Below, piece by piece: positions 1 to 9,075 of a stretch of 64,000 nucleotides of DNA. How positions within the stretch are numbered: position 1 is the stretch's first letter; each line of letters starts with the position of its first letter. Below the pieces are notes generated by a model, which was given only the letters and a program-made list of their open reading frames with translations, was not told the DNA's origin and did no database searches. The translations under genes and the position numbers were made by a program. The stretch comes from Hoyosella subflava DQS3-9A1 (GTDB lineage: Bacteria > Actinomycetota > Actinomycetes > Mycobacteriales > Mycobacteriaceae), in NCBI RefSeq assembly GCF_000214175.1, contig NC_015564.1, forward strand, positions 1,364,001-1,428,000, written 5' to 3'.

Positions 1-69
1 AAGCCCCGGGGTTCATCCGAAAGTTTCTCGAAGCGGATGGAAGAGAGATTCCGGAAGCGTTTCGAGCAA
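1..69 (+). CDS. DUF3040 family membrane protein, C-terminal end (partial)
   Basis: Only the last 22 codons are in the window. The frame from base 1 reads KPRGSSESFSKRMEERFRKRFEQ and then stops. This matches the basic tail of the small DUF3040 membrane proteins that lie upstream of mraZ in mycobacteria, where the mycobacterial protein ends in a similar SFTSRMEDRFRRRF stretch (from memory). The family has two membrane helices and no known function. The position just before mraZ supports the call. A strong inverted repeat follows the stop. Confidence 0.6.
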
Positions 70-87
70 TAGCGGCTTCTCATATGT

Positions 88-127
88 AAAGAGGGTGTGG
101 CTCCCGGCCGGGAGCCACACCCTCTTT
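88..127 (+). terminator. Perfect 20-bp inverted repeat, probable terminator
   Basis: Bases 88-107 (AAAGAGGGTGTGGCTCCCGG) are exactly complementary to 108-127, so the hairpin can form with almost no loop. It lies 18 bases after the DUF3040 stop. It ends in CTTT and has only a short T-run, so termination efficiency is uncertain. The outer arm recurs as a 15-base direct repeat, GTAAAGAGGGTGTGG, at 86-100 and 264-278. Confidence 0.6.
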
Positions 128-432
128 GCTTGCGCGGTATCGCTCCACAGCATCTCGCGGACGTCCCCCACATCTCCCCACCCGAAGCCCCATTGTTCGC
201 GGTGCTGTAGTCACCGCACACCCCGAATACTGACCACACACCGCTGCAGGCGGGTCTTGGCCGGTAAAGAGGGTGTGGGCTGGGGAGCTCTGCGGTAACG
301 GGGAGGTCGCGGGCTGGACTCGATTTGGGCCAAGGTCCCGTAACGGTCTGAACGCCCCCACCTTCTCCCACCTCGTGTATCAGGCTAAATACGCCCACAC
401 CACAATGAAACACCCCTGTTATCGATTGCTGG
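128..432. other. Noncoding region upstream of mraZ
   Basis: No ORF here looks like a gene. The stretch holds the second copy of GTAAAGAGGGTGTGG (264-278) and two pairs of CCCCA/TCCCA elements spaced exactly 10 bases apart (166-180 and 356-370). On the minus strand these read as TGGGN-N5-TGGGN, the MraZ-box pattern. An AT-richer patch, GGCTAAATACG, near 382-392 could contain a -10 element, but no clear -35 was found. Confidence 0.45.
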
Positions 433-467
433 TGGGGGAAAGTGGGGTAACGTGGTGCGCGGTGGAA
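433..467 (+). promoter_or_regulatory. MraZ-box array (four repeats, 10-base period)
   Basis: TGGGG, TGGGG, TGGTG and TGGAA start at 433, 443, 453 and 463, each separated by 5 bases. MraZ is a dodecameric AbrB-fold regulator known in Escherichia coli to bind direct repeats of TGGGN with 5-base spacers in its own promoter region. The first two repeats match fully and the last two are degenerate. The array ends 51 bases before the mraZ start, so autoregulation of the dcw operon is likely. Confidence 0.65.
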
Positions 468-518
468 CGTACCCAAGTTCCGCTACTGGTCTCTCGGGGC
501 GGAGTAGGAGGTGTCGGA

Positions 519-950
519 ATGTTTCTCGGCACCTACACGCCCAAGTTGGACGACAAGGGTCGGCTCACATTGCCGGCGAAGTTCAGGGAATCGCTCGTGG
601 GAGGTGTGATGGTTGTTAAGGGGCAGGATCATAGCCTTGCCGTCTACCCGCGCGCCGAGTTCATGGAGCTTGCTAGGAAAGCGGCATCTATCTCGCGCAG
701 CGATCCGCAGGCACGCGCGTTTATTCGCAGCCTCGCTTCGGGTGCGGATGAGCAGCATGTTGATGCTCAAGGCCGCATCACGATCTCCTCAGCTCACCGC
801 AAATGGGCGGGGCTCGCGAAGGACTGTGTCGTCGTCGGCTCCGTGGACTTTCTGGAGATTTGGGATTCCGGATCGTGGGAGGAATATCTCTCGGAGAACG
901 AGGAGGACTACTCGCAGGCTCGTGACGAGGTGCTCAAGGAGATCCTCTGA
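519..950 (+). CDS. mraZ: Transcriptional regulator MraZ
   Basis: MraZ is the DNA-binding regulator at the head of the dcw cluster. The 143-residue product has the normal family length and starts [20 protein letters not shown], the first SpoVT/AbrB-like half. A second half follows from about residue 75 ([17 protein letters not shown]). Each half carries the DxxGR signature. The ATG at 519 is chosen because AGGAG lies 7 bases upstream and the family begins with MFLGT; the open frame runs further upstream but without family similarity. MraZ-box repeats just upstream suggest self-control. Confidence 0.95.
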   Translation: MFLGTYTPKLDDKGRLTLPAKFRESLVGGVMVVKGQDHSLAVYPRAEFMELARKAASISRSDPQARAFIRSLASGADEQHVDAQGRITISSAHRKWAGLAKDCVVVGSVDFLEIWDSGSWEEYLSENEEDYSQARDEVLKEIL

Positions 951-1031
951 CGTGTCGAAATCAGGTTCGCTTTCAGCGCTCGCCAAGGCCGCCTTGGGCC
1001 GGGTGTTACGCGGCCTCTGCCCGGTAGAGCC

Positions 1032-1056
1032 CCTGGCGTACTTCCCCAACGCCAGG
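1032..1056 (+). ncRNA. mraW RNA motif (cis-regulatory hairpin before rsmH)
   Basis: CCTGGCG (1032-1038) and CGCCAGG (1050-1056) form a perfect 7-bp stem around the loop TACTTCCCCAA. The mraW RNA motif is a described actinobacterial structured RNA: a hairpin with a highly conserved terminal loop in the presumed 5' UTR of mraW (rsmH) operons. Position, stem and the CTTCCCC loop all fit. The same bases would encode LAYFPNAR in a 55-codon frame (952-1119), so RNA conservation can look like protein conservation. Confidence 0.75.
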
Positions 1057-1139
1057 TACTCCGTCCGGACAGAGCCCACGTGGCATCCCCCGATGTTCGG
1101 CAAGGTTGCCGCCCCGTGACGATCACCGTAGGAGCTGTC

Positions 1140-2150
1140 ATGACCGATGAGATGCCCGGGCGTCCATCTGAGGGGCAGCCGAAACATGTCCCGGTGATGG
1201 CAGACCGCGCGGTCGAGCTGTTTACACCAGCGATCACCCAGCGAGCTGCGGACGGTACTGGCGCTGTCCTGGTCGATGCCACCCTGGGCCTCGGCGGACA
1301 TGCAGAACGGTTCCTGCGGGATTTCCCGGGTTTGCGAGTTGTGGGTCTGGATCGCGACCAGCGCGCGCTCTCCCTATCCAGGGAGAGACTGGCGGCCTTC
1401 GGAGATCGCGTGACGTTCGTTCATACCCGTTTCGACGGGATCGTGACTGCCCTCGACCAAGCTGGTTTGGCGCAGTCCGAAGCTGTCGACGCAATTCTGT
1501 TCGACCTTGGTGTGTCATCCATGCAGCTCGATGAGAAGGGCCGCGGGTTTGCGTATTCGATCGACGCACCCCTCGACATGCGCATGGATACCACCACCGA
1601 TTTAACCGCCGCGGATGTATTGAACACTTATTCGAGAGGTCAACTGGCTCGAGTGCTGAGCGTTTACGGGGAAGAACGCTTCGCTGGGCGAATAGCGTCG
1701 GCTATCGTGCGGTACCGCGAACAGCAGCCCTTCACGACGAGTGCACCACTGGTGGAGTTGCTGTACGGCGCCATACCCGCGGCCGCGCGACGGACCGGCG
1801 GGCATCCTGCGAAGCGCACTTTCCAGGCGCTGCGTATTGAAGTCAATGGCGAGCTCGATGCACTCGAAAAGGTCATCGAACCAGCCTGTGCAGCGCTCGC
1901 AGTGGGCGGTCGTGTCGCCTTCATGTCGTACCAGTCGCTCGAAGATCGCATTGTCAAAAGAGAACTTGCGCAGCGCGTGAAGTCTCGCTCGCCTGAGGGT
2001 CTACCAGTTGACCTGCCCGGAACTGGCCCTGAGTTTCGGTTGCTGACGCGTGGGGCCGAACGTGCCTCGGAAACGGAAGCGGCAACAAATCCACGTTCAG
2101 CGCCGGTACGGCTTCGCGCTGCCGAGCGGATCGCAAGGAGATCGCAATGA
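1140..2150 (+). CDS. rsmH: 16S rRNA (cytosine-1402-N4)-methyltransferase RsmH
   Basis: RsmH methylates N4 of C1402 in the ribosomal P-site using S-adenosylmethionine. The 336-residue protein begins with HVPVM at 16-20 and has the SAM-binding [11 protein letters not shown] at 46-56. [28 protein letters not shown] and [12 protein letters not shown] follow, all hallmarks of the family. The ATG at 1140 has TAGGAG 6 bases upstream; an in-frame ATG at 1080 lacks a good ribosome site. Its stop overlaps the ftsL start by 4 bases (ATGA). Confidence 0.95.
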   Translation: MTDEMPGRPSEGQPKHVPVMADRAVELFTPAITQRAADGTGAVLVDATLGLGGHAERFLRDFPGLRVVGLDRDQRALSLSRERLAAFGDRVTFVHTRFDGIVTALDQAGLAQSEAVDAILFDLGVSSMQLDEKGRGFAYSIDAPLDMRMDTTTDLTAADVLNTYSRGQLARVLSVYGEERFAGRIASAIVRYREQQPFTTSAPLVELLYGAIPAAARRTGGHPAKRTFQALRIEVNGELDALEKVIEPACAALAVGGRVAFMSYQSLEDRIVKRELAQRVKSRSPEGLPVDLPGTGPEFRLLTRGAERASETEAATNPRSAPVRLRAAERIARRSQ

Positions 2151-2842
2151 CGACGACGCTGACCCCTACCCGGCGCGGCAATGACCAGAAACGAAAGAAC
2201 GGGCGCCCGGGAGCACATGGGATGTCTCCGGCTGCGCGCCGCGCGTATGCGCGCCGCTCAACCAGGCTCGGCAGTCCTGACGGCGGAGCGGCCCGTTTTG
2301 ATATGCGGGAAAAGGCGAGTCGTATCCCGTTTGTGGCGCTGATCATTGCGATGCTAGTAGGCGGACTCGCGCTCACCTTGTTGCTGTCGACACAAGCGGC
2401 GCAGCAGGCGTATCAGATCACTGAGGCGAAGATGGAATACAAAAAGCTCGCAGAGGAGCGCGAAGCGCTGCGCCGCGACGTCGAGCGCGGCCGTTCCGCC
2501 CCGGAACTCGCCCGCCTCGCTTCCGAAGAGGGAATGATCCCAGCGCCTGACCCTGCGTATCTCAGGGTTGCTCGCGACGGCTCGGTGAACCTGATAGGCG
2601 AGCCACGGGTTGCGCAGGGTGCACCGCTTCCGCCGTTCAACATCGACCCCCAGCGCCGTGACCTGACAGGCCCGCTTTCCGGATCTCCGGAACGTGAAAT
2701 CGAGGTGGCGATACCGATTCCGGTGGACGAACTGCCCGGGCCAGAGATGACTCCGCAACTCGGTGAGAATGGTGAGCCTTCGGAGACGCTGGTGCCAGTG
2801 GGTGGGGAGCCAGATTCCGACGAGCCGACGGACCTGCCGTGA
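2147..2842 (+). CDS. ftsL: Cell division protein FtsL-like (single-pass, proline-rich)
   Basis: This 231-residue protein occupies the ftsL slot between rsmH and pbpB. It has a basic cytoplasmic N-terminus (1-58), one membrane helix (about 61-82) and a predicted coiled coil (about 86-117, rich in E, K and R). A proline- and acid-rich external tail follows. FtsL acts in the divisome with FtsQ/FtsB and activates FtsWI. Sequence conservation in FtsL is low, so topology and context carry the call. The gene overlaps rsmH by ATGA and pbpB by GTGA, which suggests translational coupling. Confidence 0.8.
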   Translation: MTTTLTPTRRGNDQKRKNGRPGAHGMSPAARRAYARRSTRLGSPDGGAARFDMREKASRIPFVALIIAMLVGGLALTLLLSTQAAQQAYQITEAKMEYKKLAEEREALRRDVERGRSAPELARLASEEGMIPAPDPAYLRVARDGSVNLIGEPRVAQGAPLPPFNIDPQRRDLTGPLSGSPEREIEVAIPIPVDELPGPEMTPQLGENGEPSETLVPVGGEPDSDEPTDLP

Positions 2843-4686
2843 GCCCATCCCGGTCGCGACGGCAGCCAGCGAAGCCGGGGGCACGCGTGTACCGCTTCCG
2901 TGTCGCTGGATTCGTCATGTTCCTAGCAATCGGGCTCATCGTTGTTCAGCTCATCAATGTTCAGGGCTTCTCCGCGCCGCGCCTTTCCGCCGAGGCCGCC
3001 ATGCAGCGGACCGTATCCTTAGTCGACCCCGCCACACGGGGGCCGATCGTCGATCGAAATGGCAACGTCATCGCCTTCACCACAGAGGCACGAGCGTTGA
3101 CCTTCCAGCCGCGCAGGGTCCGGGAGCAACTCGAGACCGTGGCGGAGAATGATCCGACCGCACCTGATCCGGACGCGCGGCTTCGAGAAATCGCGAGGGG
3201 TGTCGCGCGTGCGCTCGACGATCAGGTGACGGAACGGACACTTCGGCGCCAGATTATGAGCGACGAGACGTTTACGTACCTCGCTCGCGGAGTCGACCCC
3301 GCTGTTGCCACGGAGATCCAGGAGGACTTCCCTGAAGTCGGCTCCGAGCGCCAAGACATCCGCCAATATCCAGGCGGTGCACTTGCAGCGAACATCGTGG
3401 GGTCCACGGGGTGGGACGGACACGGCCTGATGGGCCTGGAAAAGGCAATGGACGCTGAACTGGCGGGCCAGAACGGATCGCGCACCTACGACCGCAGCGA
3501 GGACGGCGCGGTCATTCCCGGTAGCACCCGCGATGTGTATCCAGCCGTCGACGGATCCACTGTCGAGTTGACGATCGATGCGGATATTCAATTCTTCGTC
3601 CAGCAGCAGGCACAACTCGCCAAGGATCGCTCCGGAGCGCGCAACGTGTCAGCTGTCGTGATGGACGCACACACCGGCGAAATCCTGGCCATGGCGAATG
3701 ACGGCACATTCAACCCGGCGCTTGGCCTCGGCGCACCGGAGAACAAGGTTTCCGAGCTCGGAAACTTGTCAGTATCGACACCATTCGAGCCGGGTTCGGT
3801 GGCCAAGCTAGTGACGGCTGCCGCCGCCATCGAAGACGGTCTTACCACGCCCGATGAGGTGCTTGACGTCGACGGCCGCATCAATATGGCCGGGGTGACA
3901 GTGCGTGACGCCTGGGAACACGGGGTGGTGCCTTACACCACTACTGGAATCTTTGGTAAGTCCTCCAACGTAGGCACACTGCTGCTCGCGGAGCGAGTCG
4001 GTGAAGAACGGTATGCAGAAATGCTGTGGCGCTTCGGGATTGGGCTGCCAACCGGAATTGAACTCCCTGGCGAAAGCTCGGGTATGGTACCGCCGCTGGA
4101 TCAGTGGGGTGGCGGCACATTCGCAAACCTGCCTATCGGGCAGGGTCTGTCGATGTCGCTGCTTCAGATGACAGGTATGTATCAAGCAGTCGCGAACGAT
4201 GGTGTTCGAGTCCCGCCTCGCATCATTCGGGCATCGGTCGATGCGTCCGGGAACCGCACCGAATCTGAGCGACCTGAACCGGTGGAGGTAGTTAGCGCGG
4301 AGACTGCCGAGATCGTTCGGGACATGTTCCGCAGTGTCGTCCAGCGCGACCCGATGGGGTATCAGCAGGGCACGGGGCCCCAGGCAGCTATCGAGGGATA
4401 CCAGGTTTCCGGAAAGACCGGCACCGCGCAGCAGGTCGATCCGAATTGCGGGTGCTACTCCAACTCGACTTATTGGATCACTTTCGCTGGGATCGCCCCG
4501 TCCGATGACCCGCGCTACGTGATCGGCGTGATGCTTGATGCGCCGGTCCGCGGGGTCGACGGCGGCGGCGGCACGTCAGGGGCGCCTCTATTCCACAATA
4601 TCGCCTCGTGGCTGCTGCAGCGGGAGAACATTCCGCTGTCGGAGGACGCCGGTCCCCGGCTCGTCCTCGACACCAGTGCGCCATAA
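2839..4686 (+). CDS. pbpB: Class B penicillin-binding protein (FtsI/PBP3), septal transpeptidase
   Basis: PbpB crosslinks septal peptidoglycan and pairs with the glycosyltransferase FtsW. The 615-residue protein has an N-terminal membrane helix (about 21-40), a dimerisation domain and a transpeptidase domain. The three active-site motifs are intact: S320-V-A-K323, S375-S-N377 and K526-T-G528. The start is a GTG overlapping the ftsL stop. GNVIAFTTEARALTFQP near residue 70 is typical of the pedestal domain. Confidence 0.95.
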   Translation: MSPSRSRRQPAKPGARVYRFRVAGFVMFLAIGLIVVQLINVQGFSAPRLSAEAAMQRTVSLVDPATRGPIVDRNGNVIAFTTEARALTFQPRRVREQLETVAENDPTAPDPDARLREIARGVARALDDQVTERTLRRQIMSDETFTYLARGVDPAVATEIQEDFPEVGSERQDIRQYPGGALAANIVGSTGWDGHGLMGLEKAMDAELAGQNGSRTYDRSEDGAVIPGSTRDVYPAVDGSTVELTIDADIQFFVQQQAQLAKDRSGARNVSAVVMDAHTGEILAMANDGTFNPALGLGAPENKVSELGNLSVSTPFEPGSVAKLVTAAAAIEDGLTTPDEVLDVDGRINMAGVTVRDAWEHGVVPYTTTGIFGKSSNVGTLLLAERVGEERYAEMLWRFGIGLPTGIELPGESSGMVPPLDQWGGGTFANLPIGQGLSMSLLQMTGMYQAVANDGVRVPPRIIRASVDASGNRTESERPEPVEVVSAETAEIVRDMFRSVVQRDPMGYQQGTGPQAAIEGYQVSGKTGTAQQVDPNCGCYSNSTYWITFAGIAPSDDPRYVIGVMLDAPVRGVDGGGGTSGAPLFHNIASWLLQRENIPLSEDAGPRLVLDTSAP

Positions 4687-4770
4687 GGGGCAACGTGCCG
4701 ACCGTAAAGCGAGATTCGCGTGTATTGTGCCGTGAGCCTGTGAAGCGCGCGGCGGGCCGGTAACGTTCGC

Positions 4771-4791
4771 CGTAGCTTATGGCCAGCTACG
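4771..4791. promoter_or_regulatory. Small dyad upstream of murE
   Basis: CGTAGCT (4771-4777) and AGCTACG (4785-4791) form a 7-bp inverted repeat with a 7-base spacer. It lies in the 167-base gap between pbpB and murE, the longest break inside the first part of the dcw cluster. It could be an operator or a weak hairpin. No clear promoter was recognised around it. Confidence 0.3.
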
Positions 4792-4853
4792 ACGCTGTGT
4801 TCGGGGCTGCATAAATGTGGGGTGCTGCAGCGAAGTGGGAGAGGAGTGGACTG

Positions 4854-6455
4854 GTGCCAATCGGACAGGCAGCGGGCGGACCAGGGGAGGAGCCGTCGTC
4901 TCCGCGACCGTCGACCTTGCCCCCAACTCCTCTTTCCGAGCTGCTTGTCGTGTCAGGTGCGCGCGCTGCTGCGGGACCGCCCGTCGAGGCGAAGACTGTG
5001 TCAGGTGTGGAGCTGCGAGCCCAGCATGTGGTCGATGGAGACCTCTTCGCCGCACTTCCTGGTGCTCGAGCACACGGAGCTTCGTTCATTCCGGGGGCGC
5101 TCGCACGCGGCGCCGCTGCCATTCTCACGGATGAGGCTGGCCTAGCGCACGTCAGCAGTGACATCCAGGTACCGGTGCTTGTGCATGATGAGCCCCGCCG
5201 GATTCTGGGCGATACCGCCGCTCGCATCTACGGCAACCCATCGGACAAACTTCAGCTGATCGGCATCACGGGGACGTCAGGGAAGACGACAACTGCATAC
5301 CTCATCGAAGGTGGTCTTGTGGCTGCCGGACTCCGCGCAGGACTGATCGGCACTGTGGAGACGCGCATTGAGGGGAAACCGGTCCCGAGCGCGCTGACTA
5401 CGCCCGAGGCGCCACAGTTACAGGCTTTGCTCGCCGTCATGGCGGAGCGGGGAATCGACTCTGTGGTGATGGAAGTGTCGAGCCACGCGCTTGCGCTGGG
5501 CCGCGTCGACGGATGCCACTTCGCTGTCGGCGGTTTCACGAATCTGTCGCACGATCATCTCGACTTCCATCGCGACATGGAAGATTACTTCGACACGAAG
5601 GCGCGTCTGTTTGTCGCAGAATCACGGGTGAAATGTGAACGTGCGGTCATCTGCGTAGATGATGATTGGGGCCGCCGGATGGCGGACTGCGCCGAGGGCG
5701 ACGTGGTAACAGTATCCGCTGATGGTCACCCGGCTCAGTGGCTCGCTCGCAGCGCTCATGTGGTGAGTACCGGAGTGCAGGCCTTCGCAGCGGAACGCAG
5801 TGACGGTCGGCAATACGACGTGACAGTCAGGTTGCCCGGCAGATACAACGTGGCGAACGCGCTCCTGGCGCTCGCGATCCTGGACGCTGCTGGCGCGAAT
5901 ACGACCCAAGCGGCACGAGGCCTAGCGGATGTTCAGGTTCCCGGGCGCGTGGAACGTATCGACCGTGGACAGCCGTTCTTGGCGGTCGTGGACTACGCGC
6001 ACAAGCCTGGCGCGGTGGAGGCAGTGCTCGCTACCTTGCGCGCCCAGGCGCGGGGCAAGATCGCGCTGGTGATCGGCGCTGGCGGCAATCGCGATACCGG
6101 CAAACGTCAGCCGATGGGTGAGGCGAGCGCACGGGGCAGTGACGTTGTGATCATCACCGATGACAATCCGCGTGATGAGGATTCGTCGGCAATACGCGCG
6201 GAGATGCTCGCTGGCGCGCGACGTGTACCGGAGGCCGAACGCGCGGAAATCCAGGAGATCGGTGACCGCGCGAAAGCTATCCGAGTTGCTGTCGAGTGGG
6301 TCGCCGCCCATGGAATTGGCGACGATGTGGTTCTCGTGGCGGGGAAAGGTCACGAGACGGGGCAGGAGATAAGAGGTGTGAAGCATCCTTTCGACGATCG
6401 GCTTATCCTTGCCGACGCCATCGATGCTGCGCTGAGGAGCGAGGTAGCTGAGTGA
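4854..6455 (+). CDS. murE: UDP-N-acetylmuramoyl-tripeptide synthetase MurE
   Basis: MurE adds the third stem amino acid to UDP-MurNAc-L-Ala-D-Glu. The ATP-binding loop GTSGKTT lies at 140-146. The motif D437-N-P-R440 is the recognised signature for meso-diaminopimelate, the normal residue in mycolate actinobacteria. The GTG at 4854 gives 533 residues, close to the mycobacterial length, and has GGAGAGGAG 8 bases upstream. An in-frame ATG at 4815 would add 13 residues but has no ribosome site. The stop overlaps the murF start. Confidence 0.93.
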   Translation: MPIGQAAGGPGEEPSSPRPSTLPPTPLSELLVVSGARAAAGPPVEAKTVSGVELRAQHVVDGDLFAALPGARAHGASFIPGALARGAAAILTDEAGLAHVSSDIQVPVLVHDEPRRILGDTAARIYGNPSDKLQLIGITGTSGKTTTAYLIEGGLVAAGLRAGLIGTVETRIEGKPVPSALTTPEAPQLQALLAVMAERGIDSVVMEVSSHALALGRVDGCHFAVGGFTNLSHDHLDFHRDMEDYFDTKARLFVAESRVKCERAVICVDDDWGRRMADCAEGDVVTVSADGHPAQWLARSAHVVSTGVQAFAAERSDGRQYDVTVRLPGRYNVANALLALAILDAAGANTTQAARGLADVQVPGRVERIDRGQPFLAVVDYAHKPGAVEAVLATLRAQARGKIALVIGAGGNRDTGKRQPMGEASARGSDVVIITDDNPRDEDSSAIRAEMLAGARRVPEAERAEIQEIGDRAKAIRVAVEWVAAHGIGDDVVLVAGKGHETGQEIRGVKHPFDDRLILADAIDAALRSEVAE

Positions 6456-7993
6456 TCGCCATGACACTGCGTGAGGTAGCGGATCTCACGGGAGGGACGC
6501 TTCATGACGTGCCGGACGAGAACGCGGTCGTCACGGGCACAGTGGAGTTCGATTCACGCAAGGTAACGGCCGGCGGACTATTCCTAGCGCTGCCGGGGGC
6601 ACAGGCGGATGGGCACGATTACGCGCGGGCAGCTGTGGATGCGGGAGCATGCGCGATCCTGGCGGCCCGCCCAGTCGGGGTGCCGGCTGTCGTGGTCCCG
6701 CCAATAGCAGCGCAGGACTCGAGTTGGCAGGGTACCGCGATGGCGCTCGAGCATGATGCCGATGGATCTGGTGCTGCCGTCCTTGCGGCGCTCGCTAAAC
6801 TAGCCCGCGCAAACGTCGATGTGCTCACTGAACAGCACGGCCTCACAGTGGTCGGCGTAACGGGGTCAGCAGGTAAGACGTCTACGAAGGATCTGATTGC
6901 ATCAGTCCTGAAACCACTCGGATCAACTATCGCCCCGCCTGGATCATTCAACAACGAGATCGGCCACCCCTGGACTGCACTGCGTGCCGGTATCGGTACG
7001 CAGTTTCTCGTCCTCGAAATGTCCGCACGCGGCCCGGGGCACATTGCGGCCCTGGCAGCGACGGCGCCACCCCGTATCGGGGTTGTGATCAATGTGGGTA
7101 CCGCGCACCTAGGAGAGTTTGGTAGCCGGGAGGTAATCGCGGCTACCAAGGGTGAACTCGTGGAGTCGCTGCCTGATGCGGCCGCCGGAGGCGTCGCAGT
7201 CTTGAACGCCGACGACCCCCTCGTCGCTGCGATGGCGAAACGAACAACTGCCCGTGTGGTGTTTATTGGACAGTCCGGGAACGCTCATGTGCGCGCCACC
7301 GACGTTCGCCTCGATGATCAGGCTCGCGCGTCGTTCACGCTGACAGCTCCGCAGGGCGTTACTGAGGTGACGCTCGCGGTACACGGCGAGCATCAGGTAA
7401 CCAATGCGCTGTGCGCGGCCGCGGTAGCACTCGAATGTGGGGCCACGGTCGACCAGGTCGCGGCTGCGCTGGGTGAGGCCAAGGCCGTCTCAGCGCGCCG
7501 GATGGACGTCAGTACCAGATCTGATGGCGTGACAGTGATCAACGACTCCTACAACGCGAACCCTGATTCGGTGAAAGCTGCGCTTAAGGCGCTGGTCACT
7601 ATGGCTCGGTCTGGGAAGCCGTCGCGTCGTTGCTGGGCGGTCCTGGGGGAAATGGCTGAGCTTGGCGAAAATTCGGTGATCGAGCACGACGGGATCGGCA
7701 GGCAGGCGGTGCGGCTGCTCGTCGACCGGCTCGTAGTGGTGGGGACTGGGCGGCCATCGCACGCCATGCATCAAGGGGCCGTGATGGAAGGGTCCTGGGA
7801 CAACGAGTCGGTGCTCGTACCGGATGCAGCAGCCGCGATAGCGGCACTGACCGCCGAGGTGAGCCCCGGAGATGTCGTGCTCGTGAAGGCATCACAGTCA
7901 GTAGGCCTGTGGACTGTGGCGGAGGCGCTGCTAGCCGGCGGTGAGAGCACTGACAGCACTGATACGGCGACGAGGACGGAGAGCATCCAATGA
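6452..7993 (+). CDS. murF: UDP-N-acetylmuramoyl-tripeptide--D-alanyl-D-alanine ligase MurF
   Basis: MurF joins D-Ala-D-Ala to UDP-MurNAc-tripeptide, finishing the pentapeptide. The 513-residue product has the N-terminal domain with [17 protein letters not shown], the nucleotide loop [11 protein letters not shown] (135-145), the central NEIGHPWT element and the C-terminal [15 protein letters not shown] signature. The GTG at 6452 overlaps the murE stop and gives the usual MI-x-MTL start; an ATG three codons later is possible. The last 20 or so residues are Thr/Ser/Asp-rich. Confidence 0.93.
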   Translation: MIAMTLREVADLTGGTLHDVPDENAVVTGTVEFDSRKVTAGGLFLALPGAQADGHDYARAAVDAGACAILAARPVGVPAVVVPPIAAQDSSWQGTAMALEHDADGSGAAVLAALAKLARANVDVLTEQHGLTVVGVTGSAGKTSTKDLIASVLKPLGSTIAPPGSFNNEIGHPWTALRAGIGTQFLVLEMSARGPGHIAALAATAPPRIGVVINVGTAHLGEFGSREVIAATKGELVESLPDAAAGGVAVLNADDPLVAAMAKRTTARVVFIGQSGNAHVRATDVRLDDQARASFTLTAPQGVTEVTLAVHGEHQVTNALCAAAVALECGATVDQVAAALGEAKAVSARRMDVSTRSDGVTVINDSYNANPDSVKAALKALVTMARSGKPSRRCWAVLGEMAELGENSVIEHDGIGRQAVRLLVDRLVVVGTGRPSHAMHQGAVMEGSWDNESVLVPDAAAAIAALTAEVSPGDVVLVKASQSVGLWTVAEALLAGGESTDSTDTATRTESIQ

Positions 7994-9075
7994 CTCAGGT
8001 TCTCTACGCTGGGGGCTTCGCGCTTGCGGTGTCGATTCTCCTGACTCCAGTACTGATCCGCGTTTTCTCGAAGCAGGGTTTCGGTCAAGAGATCCGTGTC
8101 GAAGGGCCCCAGTCACACCAGTCCAAGCGGGGCACCCCATCTATGGGCGGCGTCGCGATACTTGCCGGGATTTGGGCGGGTTACTGGGGCTCGCACCTGG
8201 TGGGGCTGGGCATCGATGGCGAAGGGCCGACGGCGTCGGGAATGCTCGTGCTCGGTCTCACCACGATGCTCGCCGGTGTGGGTTTCCTCGATGACTTCAT
8301 CAAGATCCGTAAACAGCGCAATCTCGGCCTCAACAAGACGTCTAAGCTCGTGGGGCAACTCGTTGCCGCTCTGGTTTTCGGCGGTCTGCTGCTGCAGTTC
8401 CGCAACCAGGACGATCTGACGCCAGGCAGCCCGCACCTCTCCTACGTGCGTGACATCACGACCATCTCGATGGGCGTGATCGTGTTTATGATCTTCGTGT
8501 ACCTAGTCGTGACGGCGTGGTCTAATGCCGTCAACTTCACCGATGGGCTTGATGGGCTTGCGGCAGGTACCACCGGTCTGGTCGTCGGGGCATACGTCAT
8601 CATCACCTTCTGGCAGTACCGGAACTCTTGCCAGGCAGATTTCGTGCCCGGCTGCTATCACGTTCGTGATCCACTCGACATTGCAATCTTGTGTGCCGCA
8701 GCCGCCGGTGCGTGTGTTGGCTTCCTGTGGTGGAACGCTGCGCCAGCAAAGATCTTCATGGGCGACACGGGGTCGCTCGCTCTGGGCGGACTGATCGCCG
8801 GTGTTTCGCTCACCACGCAGACCGCGCTACTGATGATCGTCGTTGGAGCAATTTTCGTCGCCGAGTTCCTCTCCGTCGTCATCCAGATCGCTGTATTCCG
8901 CACAACTGGGCGGCGTGTGTTCCGCATGGCCCCGTTCCACCACCATTTCGAACTCGGTGGCTGGGCGGAAACCACGGTGATCATCAGATTCTGGCTGCTC
9001 ACAGCGATTGCATGCGCACTCGGCGTTGGCTTGTTCTACGGTGAGTGGCTTGCTGCCTCCGGGGGAGTCTCGTGA
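7990..9075 (+). CDS. mraY: Phospho-N-acetylmuramoyl-pentapeptide transferase MraY
   Basis: MraY moves phospho-MurNAc-pentapeptide to undecaprenyl phosphate, forming lipid I at the inner face of the membrane. The 361-residue polytopic protein has the family signatures [36 protein letters not shown] (catalytic Asp region), [12 protein letters not shown] and the His-rich [10 protein letters not shown] loop. Its ATG overlaps the murF stop (ATGA), and its own stop overlaps the GTG of murD. This fits translation from one operon mRNA. Confidence 0.96.
   Translation: MTQVLYAGGFALAVSILLTPVLIRVFSKQGFGQEIRVEGPQSHQSKRGTPSMGGVAILAGIWAGYWGSHLVGLGIDGEGPTASGMLVLGLTTMLAGVGFLDDFIKIRKQRNLGLNKTSKLVGQLVAALVFGGLLLQFRNQDDLTPGSPHLSYVRDITTISMGVIVFMIFVYLVVTAWSNAVNFTDGLDGLAAGTTGLVVGAYVIITFWQYRNSCQADFVPGCYHVRDPLDIAILCAAAAGACVGFLWWNAAPAKIFMGDTGSLALGGLIAGVSLTTQTALLMIVVGAIFVAEFLSVVIQIAVFRTTGRRVFRMAPFHHHFELGGWAETTVIIRFWLLTAIACALGVGLFYGEWLAASGGVS

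Noticed and set aside
273-518. Upstream extension of the mraZ frame
   Set aside because: It runs through the MraZ-box array, and family members begin at MFLGT with AGGAG just upstream.
952-1119. 55-codon GTG ORF between mraZ and rsmH
   Set aside because: Its only conserved stretch coincides with the mraW RNA hairpin, and there is no ribosome site; RNA conservation explains it better.
4815-4853. Earlier ATG for murE
   Set aside because: It has no ribosome site, while the GTG at 4854 has GGAGAGGAG at good spacing and gives the usual length.
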